NCBI GenBank assembly: GCA_964463165.1
Contig: CAYXBK010000011.1
Span: 62,001-126,000, forward strand
DNA from: UBA7236 sp964463165
Lineage (GTDB): Bacteria; Bacteroidota; Bacteroidia; Chitinophagales; BACL12
DNA length: 64,000 bases
Reading direction: 5' to 3'
Positions 18,157-28,700 of the stretch are shown one piece after another (the first letter of the stretch is position 1; each line of letters begins with the position of its first letter). The translations under genes and the position numbers were made by a program. The notes beneath the pieces are model-generated. The model made no database searches. It was not told where the DNA came from and saw only the letters and a program-made list of their open reading frames with translations.

Positions 18157-19536
18157 ATGAAAATGGAATTTAAGAAACATATAAAATCTTTTCTGTTTGT
18201 AATTCTTTTAATTACATCTTCAAAAATATTTGCTCAGGCAGACACGAGGCCGGTGCGGGTTTTATTTGTTGTGGATGCATCACGCAGTATGCTGTCAACC
18301 TGGGACCGTTCAACAAGAATGTATACCGGAAAACAGGTTGTAGATAAGATCACCGATAGCCTGAATAATATTCCGAATCTGCAAATGGCAATGCGCATTT
18401 ACGGTCATCAAAGTCCGCAGCCGTTGAATGATTGCGAAGATTCAAAACTGGAAGTCGGATTTAAAATTAAAAATGCAAAAGCAATTCAGGATAAACTGGA
18501 TCTCATCAGGCCGCAGGGTGTTACGCCCATTGCATATTCTCTCGAACAATCCATTGCGGATTTCGGAGCAGATGCAAAAAATTACAGAAATGTTTTAATT
18601 CTTGTGAGTGATGGTTTTGAATCATGCGGATTAAATCCCTGCGAAGTTGTTTTGCGTATGCGCAATGCCGGCATCATCACAAAATCATATGTAATTGGAA
18701 TCGGTATTGATGAAACCGATTATCATCAGTTCTCCTGCATGGGTGAATTCATGAATATTCCTTCTGATGATAAAACAGATCAGATTGCAGATATGGCGAT
18801 CGCTCGTATTTTAAATGCCGTTTTTACCCGTGTTGATCTGCTTGACGTATATGATGAACCAACTGAAACAGATTTGTTGATGACCTTTTATGATGCTGAA
18901 TCCGGGCAGAAGAAATATAATTATTATCACACCATCAACCCGAAAGGTGTTTCAGACAGTGTTACGCTGAATCCGGATGATGTATATAATGTCGAAATTC
19001 ATTCCGTACCACCGGTGATGAAAAAAAATGTTTCAGTTACGGCAGGAGAAATAAATGTGATCAGCCAGCCTGCCCCACAGGGATATCTGAAAGTTGCAGT
19101 TCGCGGAGAAACATTCAAGGGAAAAATCAATTGTATTATCCGGCAGGAAAAAGCAACCGTCATTGCGCAAGTCTCCAATACTTCTCAAAAATTATTGGTC
19201 GGCACATATGACCTGGAAATATTAACGCTGCCAACCGTAATTATCAGGGGTGTTGAAGTGGAACAAAATAAAACAACTACAGTTGAAATTCAGGCACCGG
19301 GTTATGCTACATTCCTGAAAAATGATTATTGCATCGCTGCAATCTATGAATATAAAAACAATATGCTGGATGAAGTTTTTGAACTCAGCGATTCAAATTT
19401 AAAAGAAACACTTGCACTCCAACCCGGCAAATATAAAGTGATCTACCGGTTCAAAAATAAACGCGATATGGTTGCAACAAAGGAAATTGAAATTGAAGTT
19501 GTTTCGGGTACTTCACAAAATGTTGGTCTCAAATAA
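18157..19536 (+). CDS. Secreted von Willebrand factor A domain protein (copy 2)
   Basis: 459 residues; signal peptide ends near SSKIFAQ. MIDAS is DASRS (Asp40, Ser42, Ser44), with Thr in GVTPIAYS and Asp in VSDGFESC. It is collinear with the preceding protein over its whole length: ...YGHQSPQPLNDCEDSKLEV, the ESCGLNPCEV Cys pair, DAESGQKKYNY, and a LQPGKYKVIYRF end. The two are diverged tandem paralogues. The Cys residues next to the MIDAS loops suggest an oxidised extracytoplasmic protein. Role unknown. Confidence 0.85.
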   Translation: MKMEFKKHIKSFLFVILLITSSKIFAQADTRPVRVLFVVDASRSMLSTWDRSTRMYTGKQVVDKITDSLNNIPNLQMAMRIYGHQSPQPLNDCEDSKLEVGFKIKNAKAIQDKLDLIRPQGVTPIAYSLEQSIADFGADAKNYRNVLILVSDGFESCGLNPCEVVLRMRNAGIITKSYVIGIGIDETDYHQFSCMGEFMNIPSDDKTDQIADMAIARILNAVFTRVDLLDVYDEPTETDLLMTFYDAESGQKKYNYYHTINPKGVSDSVTLNPDDVYNVEIHSVPPVMKKNVSVTAGEINVISQPAPQGYLKVAVRGETFKGKINCIIRQEKATVIAQVSNTSQKLLVGTYDLEILTLPTVIIRGVEVEQNKTTTVEIQAPGYATFLKNDYCIAAIYEYKNNMLDEVFELSDSNLKETLALQPGKYKVIYRFKNKRDMVATKEIEIEVVSGTSQNVGLK

Positions 19537-19584
19537 TTCCAACTGTTCATTTGCATCCTGTATATTCGCAAAAAATTAAATCAT

Positions 19585-20544
19585 TTGATCAACGTAGATT
19601 ATACAAATCAAAAAGATACCCGCTCTGGATTTGGTGCCGGGATACTTGAAGCGGGAAAAACCAATCCGAATGTAGTTGCGCTTTGTGCCGATCTGGTTGG
19701 CTCGCTTAAGCTGGATGCTTTTATTAAAGAATTCCCCGAACGCTTTTTTCAATGCGGTATCGCCGAAGCGAACATGACAGGTATTGCGGCAGGTTTAACA
19801 ATCGGAGGTAAAATTCCATTTGCCTGCACATTCGCAAATTTTGCCACCGGCAGGGTATACGATCAGATCCGTCAGTCCATTGCATATTCAAATAAAAATG
19901 TAAAGATCGCCGCTTCACATGCAGGTGTTACACTTGGTGAAGATGGCGCAACACATCAGATTCTCGAAGATATCGGGCTGATGCAAATGCTCCCGAACTT
20001 TACTGTTATCAACCCATGCGATTTCAATCAGACAAAAGCCGCAACTATTGCAGCTGCTGCACATGAAGGTCCGGTTTATCTGCGATTCGGCCGCCCGAAA
20101 TGGCCCATATTTTATCCTGCGGATGCGAATTTTGAAATCGGGAAAGCCTGGAAAATACAGGATGGGAATGATGTGACGATTTTTTCTACCGGCCACCTTG
20201 TATTAAAATCAATTGAAGCTGCAAAAATTCTGGAAGAACAAGGCTACTCGGTGGAATTAATAAATATCCATACAATTAAACCTCTCGATACCGAAGCAGT
20301 CATACAATCTGTGCGCAAAACAAAATGTGTTGTAACAGCAGAAGAACATCAAATTGTGGGAGGATTAGGTTCGGCAATTGCAAAAGTACTTGCAGAACAT
20401 ATTCCTGCCCCGATCGAATTTGTGGGGGTACATGATAAATTTGGTGAAAGCGGCACTACCGAGCAACTGCTTACCAAATACGGCATGAGCACCGGGCATG
20501 TTGTTGATGCTGCACGTAAAGTGATCGCACGCAAAAACGGTTGA
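19585..20544 (+). CDS. Transketolase, C-terminal (pyrimidine-binding) subunit
   Basis: 319 residues. GAGILEAGKTNPNVVALCADL, then GIAEANMTGIAAGLTIGGK (with the Glu that activates thiamine diphosphate), HAGVTLGEDGATHQ, and a C-terminal transketolase domain (INIHTIKPLD, AEEHQIVGGLG). It pairs with the TPP-binding subunit at 13540. The start is TTG 19585; no nearer ATG gives the conserved N-terminus (first internal Met is far inside). TATATTCG at 19561-19568 is a seven-of-eight match to a -7 box, which would let this subunit be expressed apart from its partner. Confidence 0.92.
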   Translation: MINVDYTNQKDTRSGFGAGILEAGKTNPNVVALCADLVGSLKLDAFIKEFPERFFQCGIAEANMTGIAAGLTIGGKIPFACTFANFATGRVYDQIRQSIAYSNKNVKIAASHAGVTLGEDGATHQILEDIGLMQMLPNFTVINPCDFNQTKAATIAAAAHEGPVYLRFGRPKWPIFYPADANFEIGKAWKIQDGNDVTIFSTGHLVLKSIEAAKILEEQGYSVELINIHTIKPLDTEAVIQSVRKTKCVVTAEEHQIVGGLGSAIAKVLAEHIPAPIEFVGVHDKFGESGTTEQLLTKYGMSTGHVVDAARKVIARKNG

Positions 20545-20638
20545 AATGAAATCATAATTTACACATTGTAAGTACGCAGGTATTTTTTTAGCAACGCACT
20601 GCGTTTTGATTTTATTCAACACGAGCTCAGCACTTCGA

Positions 20639-21199
20639 ATGACCGATCGCGAAATCATTTCTTTATGTCTCAGCGAGTCGACCCGCGAACAGGGTTTTCG
20701 GCAATTGGTTTCCGTTTATACAAAAAAAATTTACTGGCATGTGCGGCGTATGGTTGCCGATCATGATGATGCAAATGATATCGTTCAGAATTGCTTTATC
20801 AAAGCATGGAAAGGACTTGGCAATTTCCGGGAGGACAGTAAACTCTATACATGGTTATACAGGATCGCAACTAATGAAGCGATCACCTTTATGAACGACA
20901 GGCACCGCAAGCAGGTAGTATCAATAGGTGATATTGCGGAGAATGAAGAGATGCCGTTTGCCGGACAAGCGCAGAATGAACCCTGGCTCGATGGTGAGGA
21001 AGTGCAAAAACACCTGCAGGAAGCGATTGAAACATTGCCTGTAAAACAAAAGCAGGTTTTCGTGATGCGTTATTATGACGAGATGAAATATGAAGAAATG
21101 GAAGAAGTGCTGGGCACTTCAATGGGAGCCCTGAAGGCGAGTTTCCATCATGCCGTGAAAAAAATTGAGAATTATTTGAGGCAGACATTAAACCAATAA
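20639..21199 (+). CDS. ECF-type RNA polymerase sigma factor
   Basis: 186 residues from ATG 20639; TTG 20606 is a less likely start. Region 2 is seen as DHDDANDIVQNCFIKAW and YTWLYRIATNEAI; region 4 as LPVKQKQVFVMRYYDEMKYEEM with the helix-turn-helix GTSMGALKASFHHAVKKI. It redirects RNA polymerase to a stress or envelope regulon. The next gene encodes a one-helix membrane protein that is probably its anti-sigma factor, and a Spy-like secreted protein follows, the usual layout of an envelope-stress unit. Confidence 0.92.
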   Translation: MTDREIISLCLSESTREQGFRQLVSVYTKKIYWHVRRMVADHDDANDIVQNCFIKAWKGLGNFREDSKLYTWLYRIATNEAITFMNDRHRKQVVSIGDIAENEEMPFAGQAQNEPWLDGEEVQKHLQEAIETLPVKQKQVFVMRYYDEMKYEEMEEVLGTSMGALKASFHHAVKKIENYLRQTLNQ

Positions 21200-21228
21200 C
21201 AAAACAAACCATCATAAGGATAAGTAAA

Positions 21229-21828
21229 ATGAAAAAGCCCGCTGACGATATTCAAAATGAATTGAACGAATTGGGATCCTTTCTCGCTAAAGCACGAAAG
21301 GAAGACCCTGAAATTCCGGCCGGATATTTTGAACAGCTTGAAAATGAAATATTAGAAAAAACAATTTTCGGGAAGCAGGAAAAGTCAAGAATCATCCGAA
21401 TCACCCGGATAAAATATGCAGCATCCATTGCAGCTGTATTTGCAATCGTATTTATCGGGATCAGGTTTTATCATGCACGAAATGATCAAAGCCTTGCAAT
21501 GCAGTTTGCAAAAATGAGTGATGCCGAACTGGATACATATCTTACAAATCAGATTGCATCCATTTCTGCCGAAGACCTGCATACATATATCACAAATAAC
21601 ATTAATGAAATTGAGGCCGGGTTATTTGCAGAAACAGAATTGATAGACAATGAAACGATGAACAGCCGGTTGAATTCCGAAGTGAATTTGCAGATCTTAT
21701 CGGATGAAGATTTAAACAATGAAAACAATATACCATTACTTGATCAGAAATTACTTGATCAGATAGATGAAGAAACAATTGAACAATTATTAAACGATGA
21801 ATCGATGTTTGATGATTTTGCGCTTTAA
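21229..21828 (+). CDS. Putative anti-sigma factor, single-pass membrane protein
   Basis: 199 residues. A cytoplasmic N-terminus of about 60 residues (PAGYFEQLENEIL, the motif often starting such Bacteroidota proteins) is followed by one membrane helix (YAASIAAVFAIVFIGIRF, about 65-83) and an acidic periplasmic part rich in Asn, Glu and Asp. The position 29 bp after the sigma gene is the main reason for the anti-sigma call; no zinc-binding anti-sigma motif is visible. Confidence 0.65.
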   Translation: MKKPADDIQNELNELGSFLAKARKEDPEIPAGYFEQLENEILEKTIFGKQEKSRIIRITRIKYAASIAAVFAIVFIGIRFYHARNDQSLAMQFAKMSDAELDTYLTNQIASISAEDLHTYITNNINEIEAGLFAETELIDNETMNSRLNSEVNLQILSDEDLNNENNIPLLDQKLLDQIDEETIEQLLNDESMFDDFAL

Positions 21829-21900
21829 TAAAAAATTCAAACATCAATATAAACGGATAAAACCTAACCAAATATTTCATACCATTTCAAATCAAAAACT

Positions 21901-22389
21901 ATGAAACGGATTTTATTGATCACAATCATTGCCTCCATGGCGAAACTGGGTTTCGCACAGGGACCACCCCCGGGCATGGATGATGAGAAAGTAGAAGCAT
22001 TGCGTATTGCTTTTCTCACGAAGTACCTCGAACTTACAACTGATGAAGCGCAAAAATTCTGGCCGGTATACAATCAAATGCGTGCTGAATTAAAAATTGT
22101 AATGGACAAAGAAATGGATCTGCGGAAAGGAAAAAATGTAAATGATATGAAGGATGAGGAATTATCGAAACTCATAAATGCACATTTTGAAAATGAACAG
22201 GCCATACTCGATATCAAAAAGAAATATGCGGAAGAATTTAAAAAAGTTTTGCCGCTGCGAAAAGTTGCAATGCTTGCAGATGCGGAAAATGAATTTAAAC
22301 GTGAGGTCCTGAAAAATTTCAGAGATAAGCAAGGCCCGCCGGGTGGCCCCGGTGGACCGGGAGGCGGTGGATTCGGACCCGGAGAATGA
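21901..22389 (+). CDS. Secreted Spy/LTXXQ-like helical protein with Gly/Pro tail
   Basis: 162 residues. Signal peptide MKRILLITIIASMAKLGFAQ, then an all-helical domain with LTTDEAQKFWPVYNQM and FEKVLPLRKVAMLADAE-like heptads, as in periplasmic Spy/CpxP-related sensors and chaperones of Bacteroidota. The end is a low-complexity Gly/Pro stretch (about 145-162). Located behind the sigma/anti-sigma pair, it probably belongs to the same envelope-stress unit. A strong terminator follows. Confidence 0.65.
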   Translation: MKRILLITIIASMAKLGFAQGPPPGMDDEKVEALRIAFLTKYLELTTDEAQKFWPVYNQMRAELKIVMDKEMDLRKGKNVNDMKDEELSKLINAHFENEQAILDIKKKYAEEFKKVLPLRKVAMLADAENEFKREVLKNFRDKQGPPGGPGGPGGGGFGPGE

Positions 22390-22422
22390 ATTATTGTAAG
22401 GTCAAATAGAAAGATTGGTTTC

Positions 22423-22452
22423 AAAAAACCGGTGAGCGATCACCGGTTTTTT
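22423..22452 (+). terminator. Rho-independent terminator after the sigma-factor unit
   Basis: Twelve-base arms AAAAAACCGGTG / CACCGGTTTTTT around a 6-nt loop. Near symmetric, so it could act both ways. The remaining gap to 22708 (about 255 bp) holds no gene or clear promoter that I can see. Confidence 0.85.
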
Positions 22453-22708
22453 ATTTATACCGCACACACGAAAACACATCCCAATTTATTTCTTACTTCA
22501 TATTTATGCATGCATAGCGGATATGCGACCGATTTTTGTAATGTATGCATAGTATACATCTTATCTGCAATCGAATGCAGTGTGCACATGCATCCAAATT
22601 GCGCTGATTTATTTTCCCTGATGGATCGGATTTGGAAAAATTGTGTAAATCATTCCATGATGTGGGGAAGAATATGCTTAAATTATTTGTTACGAAAACC
22701 GGAAAATT

Positions 22709-25700
22709 ATGAAATTGATACCTGTTGCGCATGAACTCATATCCGGTATGCGGGATTTTTTTCTTTCCACGAATACGGCATATTCGAAAGAGGAACCATT
22801 ACGTGCCGAATTATTCAGTTCGAGTCAGATGCAAAAATTTGCAGTTACGCTGGCCCGTTCGCATAAACTCAATAAAAATGCAACAGAAGATCATCTGCTT
22901 AAAAGACTCGACGACAATGAAAATATCCTGCACAAAGTGCGAAAGCTGATTGCAGATGCAATTAAACGTAAACAACAAATAACGCCTGCAAGCGAATGGC
23001 TGATCGATAATTTTTATCTCGTTGAAGAAAATATACGGACGGCAAAAAAGAATTTCCCAAAAGGATACAGCGAAAATCTTCCGCAATTATTAATTCATGA
23101 TTCGGACAGCATTACACGTATTTATGATATTGTTCTGCAAATCATCATGCATACCGACGGCAGAATTGATATAGAAAATCTCAGCGGATTTATCAATGCA
23201 TATCAATCGGTAACAAATCTGCAATTGGGCGAATTATGGGCAATTCCAATTATGTTGCGTTTGGCGTTGATCGAAAATCTCAGGCGTGTTTCTTCGCAGA
23301 TTGCAATTGACGGGGTAGACAGAAACCTCGCAAATTACTGGGCACAGCAACTGATAGAAACAAGTGAAAAAGATTCAAAAAACCTCATCCTGGTAATTGC
23401 CGATATGGCCCGGTCCAACCCGCCAATGGGAGGCGCATTTGTTTCTGAACTCACCCGCCTGATTGCAGGCAAAGGAGCAGATCTTGCAATTGCACTTGCA
23501 TGGATAGAAAGGCAATTATCCGACAGCGGAATTACCGCTGCTGAATTGGTGCGTGCAGAAAATCAGAAACAGGCAGCCGATCAGGTATCAATGAGCAACA
23601 GCATCGGCAGTTTACGCATGCTCGGTGTAATGGACTGGAAAGAATTTGTTGAATCACACAGTATTGTCGAGCAAACATTACGTGAAGATCCTGCAGGTAT
23701 TTACGGTAAAATGGATTTTACAACCCGCGACAGTTACCGTCATATTGTTGAATATATTGCGAAATACAGCACATTTTCAGAATATAAAGTCGCTCAATTC
23801 GCCATTCAGCTCAGCCTGAAAAAATGTGAAATAAAAGGAGATGAGGAACGTGCACGGCATGTCGGATATTTTCTCGTTGGAGCAGGTGTGAGGGAAACGA
23901 AAAAAATGGCAAAAATGAATGAGCCGCTTACAGTTAAATTACGCCAGTCTGTAAACAGGTATGCATTCAGAATGTATTTCACTTTCATATTTATTATTAC
24001 TCTCGTATTAAGTGAAGCGATTGTTTTCAGGGCAGCAATGGATACGGAAAATCCATGGCTGCTTTCAATAATCGGATGTATCGCATTGATCTGTTCAAGT
24101 CAGCTTGCAATTTCTCTTGTGAATTTCATTGCAACATTATTTGTAAAACCGGATTTACTTCCGCGAATGAATTTTGCAAATCAAATTCCGGATGATTGCC
24201 AGACCATGGTCGTAATTCCGGCACTTATATCTGATGATAATGAAATTGAAAATCTTGTTGAAGACCTTGAAGTACGATTTCTCGCGAACAGAAACGAGCA
24301 TATTTATTTTGCATTGCTTACCGATTTTATGGATGCACCCAAAGAAACAATGCCCGAAGATGCATCCCATCTTACCCTCCTCCAAAAAAGAATTCTCCAG
24401 CTGAATATAAAATACGGCAGAACAAAAAATGATTTGTTTTATTTATTTCACAGGCAACGGAAATGGAATCCGAAACAAAATGTGTGGATGGGATATGAAA
24501 GAAAGCGTGGAAAAATTGCAGAATTAAATGCGTTGCTGCGTGGTGTAACAAAATTTGGATTTTCAACAATAATTGGAGACCCCGGCGTATTTCCGCATAT
24601 TAAATATGTGATCACACTTGATGCGGATACACAATTACCACTCGGTACAGCCTGGAAAATGATCGGCACCATGGCGCATCCGTTAAATCATCCCTGGTAT
24701 GATCCGGATAAAAAAAGAGTTACGAAAGGGTATGGTATTTTGCAACCTCGGGTTGCAGTGAGCCTGCCGGATAAAATGAGTTCACTTTATACAAAAATGC
24801 ATGGCAATGAACCCGGCATCGATCCGTATACCAGGGCTTCATCAGATGTATATCAGGATGTATTTCAGGAAGGATCATTTATCGGAAAAGGGATATATGA
24901 AGTGGATACATTTTTACATGTACTCGAAGGAAAATTTTCTGAAAATATTATTCTCAGTCACGACCTGCTGGAAGGCTGTTATGTGCGATCGGGATTATTA
25001 AGTGATGTGCAGCTGTTTGAAAAATATCCGAAATCCTATAGTGCGGATATGAAACGATTTACAAGATGGATTCGGGGAGACTGGCAGATTTTCGGATGGT
25101 TTTTCCCGTTCGTCCGAAATAACAAACATAAATTAATACGCAATCCATTGTCCGCTTTATCAAAGTGGAAAATATTTGATAATATCCGCCGCAGCCTGGT
25201 GCCGGTTGCATTGGTTGTTTTTCTTTTGCTCGCATGGACATCATTGCCTTCATCGATCTACTGGACAATTTTCGCAACCTTAATTATTTTGTTGCCTATT
25301 GTGATCACCACAATCTGGGATACACTCAAAAAGCCGAAGGAAATAATTTTTTCGCATCATGTAAAAAACTCTATTCAGAATATCACGGAAATTTCAATAA
25401 AAACTTTTTTAATTCTGATTTGCCTGCCATATGAAGCATTTGCAAATCTCTCTGCAATTCTCCTCACGTTATGGCGCATGTTGATCACAAGAAAAAAATT
25501 ATTAACATGGAACACATCACATCATGTCGAACGATATAGCCGCCCGGGAATTATAGCGTATTATTTTTTAATGTGGATCGAGCCGTTTCTCGTCACAACC
25601 GTATTTATATATTTATTTTTTTATACACCACTGGAAACACGTGTTGCCGGACCTATTCTTGCAGTCTGGTTTCTCGCTCCTTTTATTACATGGTGGATCA

Positions 25701-28700
25701 GCAAACCACCAGGAAAGAAAATTGCATCATTATCCGATCACCAGATCGGATTTTTACGGCAAATGGCCAGAAAAACGTATGGTTATTTCGAGCAATTCGT
25801 AAATGAAGGGGATAATTTTCTGCCGCCTGATAATTTCCAGGAGCAGCCTGTTGTTGAAATTGCCCATCGCACCTCACCAACCAATATCGGACTCGCTTTA
25901 TTGTCGGACCTCACGGCTTATGATTTCGGATATATTCCTGCCGGCAGATTATTAAACAGAGTTGAAAATACCATGCAGGCGATGCACAGGATGGAACGCT
26001 TCAGGGGACATTTTTATAATTGGTATGATACATTAACGTTGCAGCCTTTATTGCCGAAATATATTTCTACGGTTGACAGTGGAAACCTGGTTGGTCATTT
26101 AATGATTTTGAAACAAGGTTTGCTCGGTTTGCCGCAACAGCCTGTGATCAATAAAAATATTTTTGAGGGATTGCGTGATACGCTTTTGATTTTAAAGGCA
26201 TTGACAGATCACGATCATGTGCATCTGTTAAATAAAATGGAAGATCAGCTTAAAATCGCAATTGCCGATGAACTTTATTCTGTCGACAAGATGAAATATC
26301 ATTTTGATTTATTGCATTCCTGTTTTCAAACAATCAAAAGTAAAATGGAATTAAAACCGGAAAGTGATGCCGGTTGGTGGCTGCATGCACTGCATAATCA
26401 AATTGAATCCATCGGAAATGAATTTAAAATATTTGCACCCTGGTTTTTACCTCTTGAACTCCCCGATATATTTACAGAGATCAGGGCACCTTCTTCATTC
26501 ATCAATTTACACGACCTGTTAAAACTTGCACTGGAATTAAAGAAAACAAGTTTACCGGAAACGGATCCGAATAATCAGGAGCAATCCTCCCGGCTGGTTG
26601 CTTTTCATGAAGCAATTGAACATACAATCGATTTAATTGAAAACAGGTTGGAAAAAATACAAGCCCTTTCAAAAAGCTGCAATGATTTTACAAATGTGGA
26701 TTGGGATTTTCTTTTTAATAAAGCAAGTAAATTATTTTCTATCGGATACAATGTGCAGGATCATGTGATGGATGCAAGCTACTACGACCTGCTTGCTTCG
26801 GAAGCACGTTTTTGTGTTTTCATTGCAATTGCACAAGGGAAATTACCTGAAGACAGCTGGTTTGCACTCGGGCGCATGCTTACCAAAACCGATCATGATC
26901 CGATCCTGCTTTCATGGAGCGGTTCCATGTTTGAATATTTAATGCCGCTGCTGGTAATGCCCAGTTATGAAAATACTTTACTTGATCAAACATATAACGC
27001 TGTTGTAAAATGGCAAATTAATTATGGCAAACGTCTGGCTTTGCCATGGGGTATTTCCGAATCGGGTTATAATATGATCAATGCAGTTTCACATTATCAA
27101 TATCGTGCATTCGGTGCACCCGGCCTCGGATTGAAAAGAGGATTGGAAGAAGATACTGTGATTACACCATATGCATCCGCACTTGCATTAATGGTAATGC
27201 CGAAAAGTGCAAGTAAAAATTTGCGCATGCTTGCTGAAAAAGAAATGACCGGCAGATATGGTTTTTATGAAGCAATTGATTATACCGTATCAAGATTGCA
27301 ACGCGGACAATCAAGTGCAATTGTGTATTCTTTTATGGCGCATCATCAGGGAATGACGATGCTCTCCATTGCATACGCATTACTCGATAAACCGATGCAA
27401 AAAAGATTTGATGCTGAACCGCAATTAAAATCAGTTAATTTATTATTGCAGGAACGCATTCCGAGGGCAACTGCGTTTTATGCACATACTACCGATATTC
27501 CGGAAATTACATCTCCTTCGGGAGAAGCTGAAATCAGAATTGTAAAAACACCGAATACAATTCTTCCTGAAATACAATTATTATCCAACGGCCGTTACCA
27601 TGTGATGATTACCAACTCCGGTGCAGGTTACAGCCGCTGGAAAGAATTTGCAGTAACACGCTGGAGAGAAGATGCAACCTGTGATAACTGGGGTACCTTT
27701 TGTTATGTCCGTGATCTTAAATTGCAAAAATTCTGGTCTACAACTTATCAGCCTGTACTGATAAAACCCGATGCATATGAAGTTGCATATTCGCAGGGTC
27801 GGGTTGATTTCCGAACACGACATTTTGATATTGAAACACGTACGGAAATTGTCATTTCTCCCGAAGATGATATTGAAATGCGGCGCCTGGTAATTACAAA
27901 TCATTCGGATAGCACACGCATAATTGAAATTACAAGTTATGCAGAAGTTGTGATTGCCGTTCCCGCTTCCGATCTCATGCAACCTGCTTTTAATAATCTC
28001 TTCGTACAAACGGAAATTATTCCGCAACAACATGCGATTATTTGCACACGTCGTAAAAGGTCTGCTGAAGAACAACCGCCATGGATGTTTCATCTTCTCA
28101 CCATGCATGGAAAAAATCCGGAAGAATTATCCTATGAAACAGACAGAATGCAATTTATGGGAAGAGATAATTCAATTGCAAATCCGCTTGCCATGCAAAA
28201 AGCGGGACCGCTTTCCGGCACGCAGGGTTCTGTACTGGATCCTGTAATTGCGATTCGATGCAAATTAATTCTTGAACCGGATGAAATTGTTACACTTGAT
28301 ATGGTGACCGGAATTGCAGAAACAAAAGAAATATGCAATGCATTAATTGGAAAATATCAGGACAAACATCATAAAGACAGAGTCTATGAACTCTCATGGA
28401 CACATAGCCAGGTTTTGTTGCGACAGATCAATGCATCCGAATCAGATGCGCAATTATTTACAAGACTCGCCGGCTCTGTTATTTTTATGAATCCCGCATT
28501 TCGTGCTGATCCCTCCATCCTGATCAGTAATCACCGCAAACAATCCGGCTTATGGGGCTATGCAATTTCGGGTGATCTTCCGATCGTATTGTTGAAAATA
28601 GAAAATCAGGAAAATTTATTACTGGTAAAACAAATGATACAGGCCCATGCGTATTGGAAATTAAAAGGTTTGCCTGTTGATCTGGTAATATGGAATGAAG

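Noticed and set aside
22432..22734. 100-codon open frame before the glucan synthase gene
   Set aside because: It starts in the terminator hairpin and overlaps the real gene start; no protein-like pattern.
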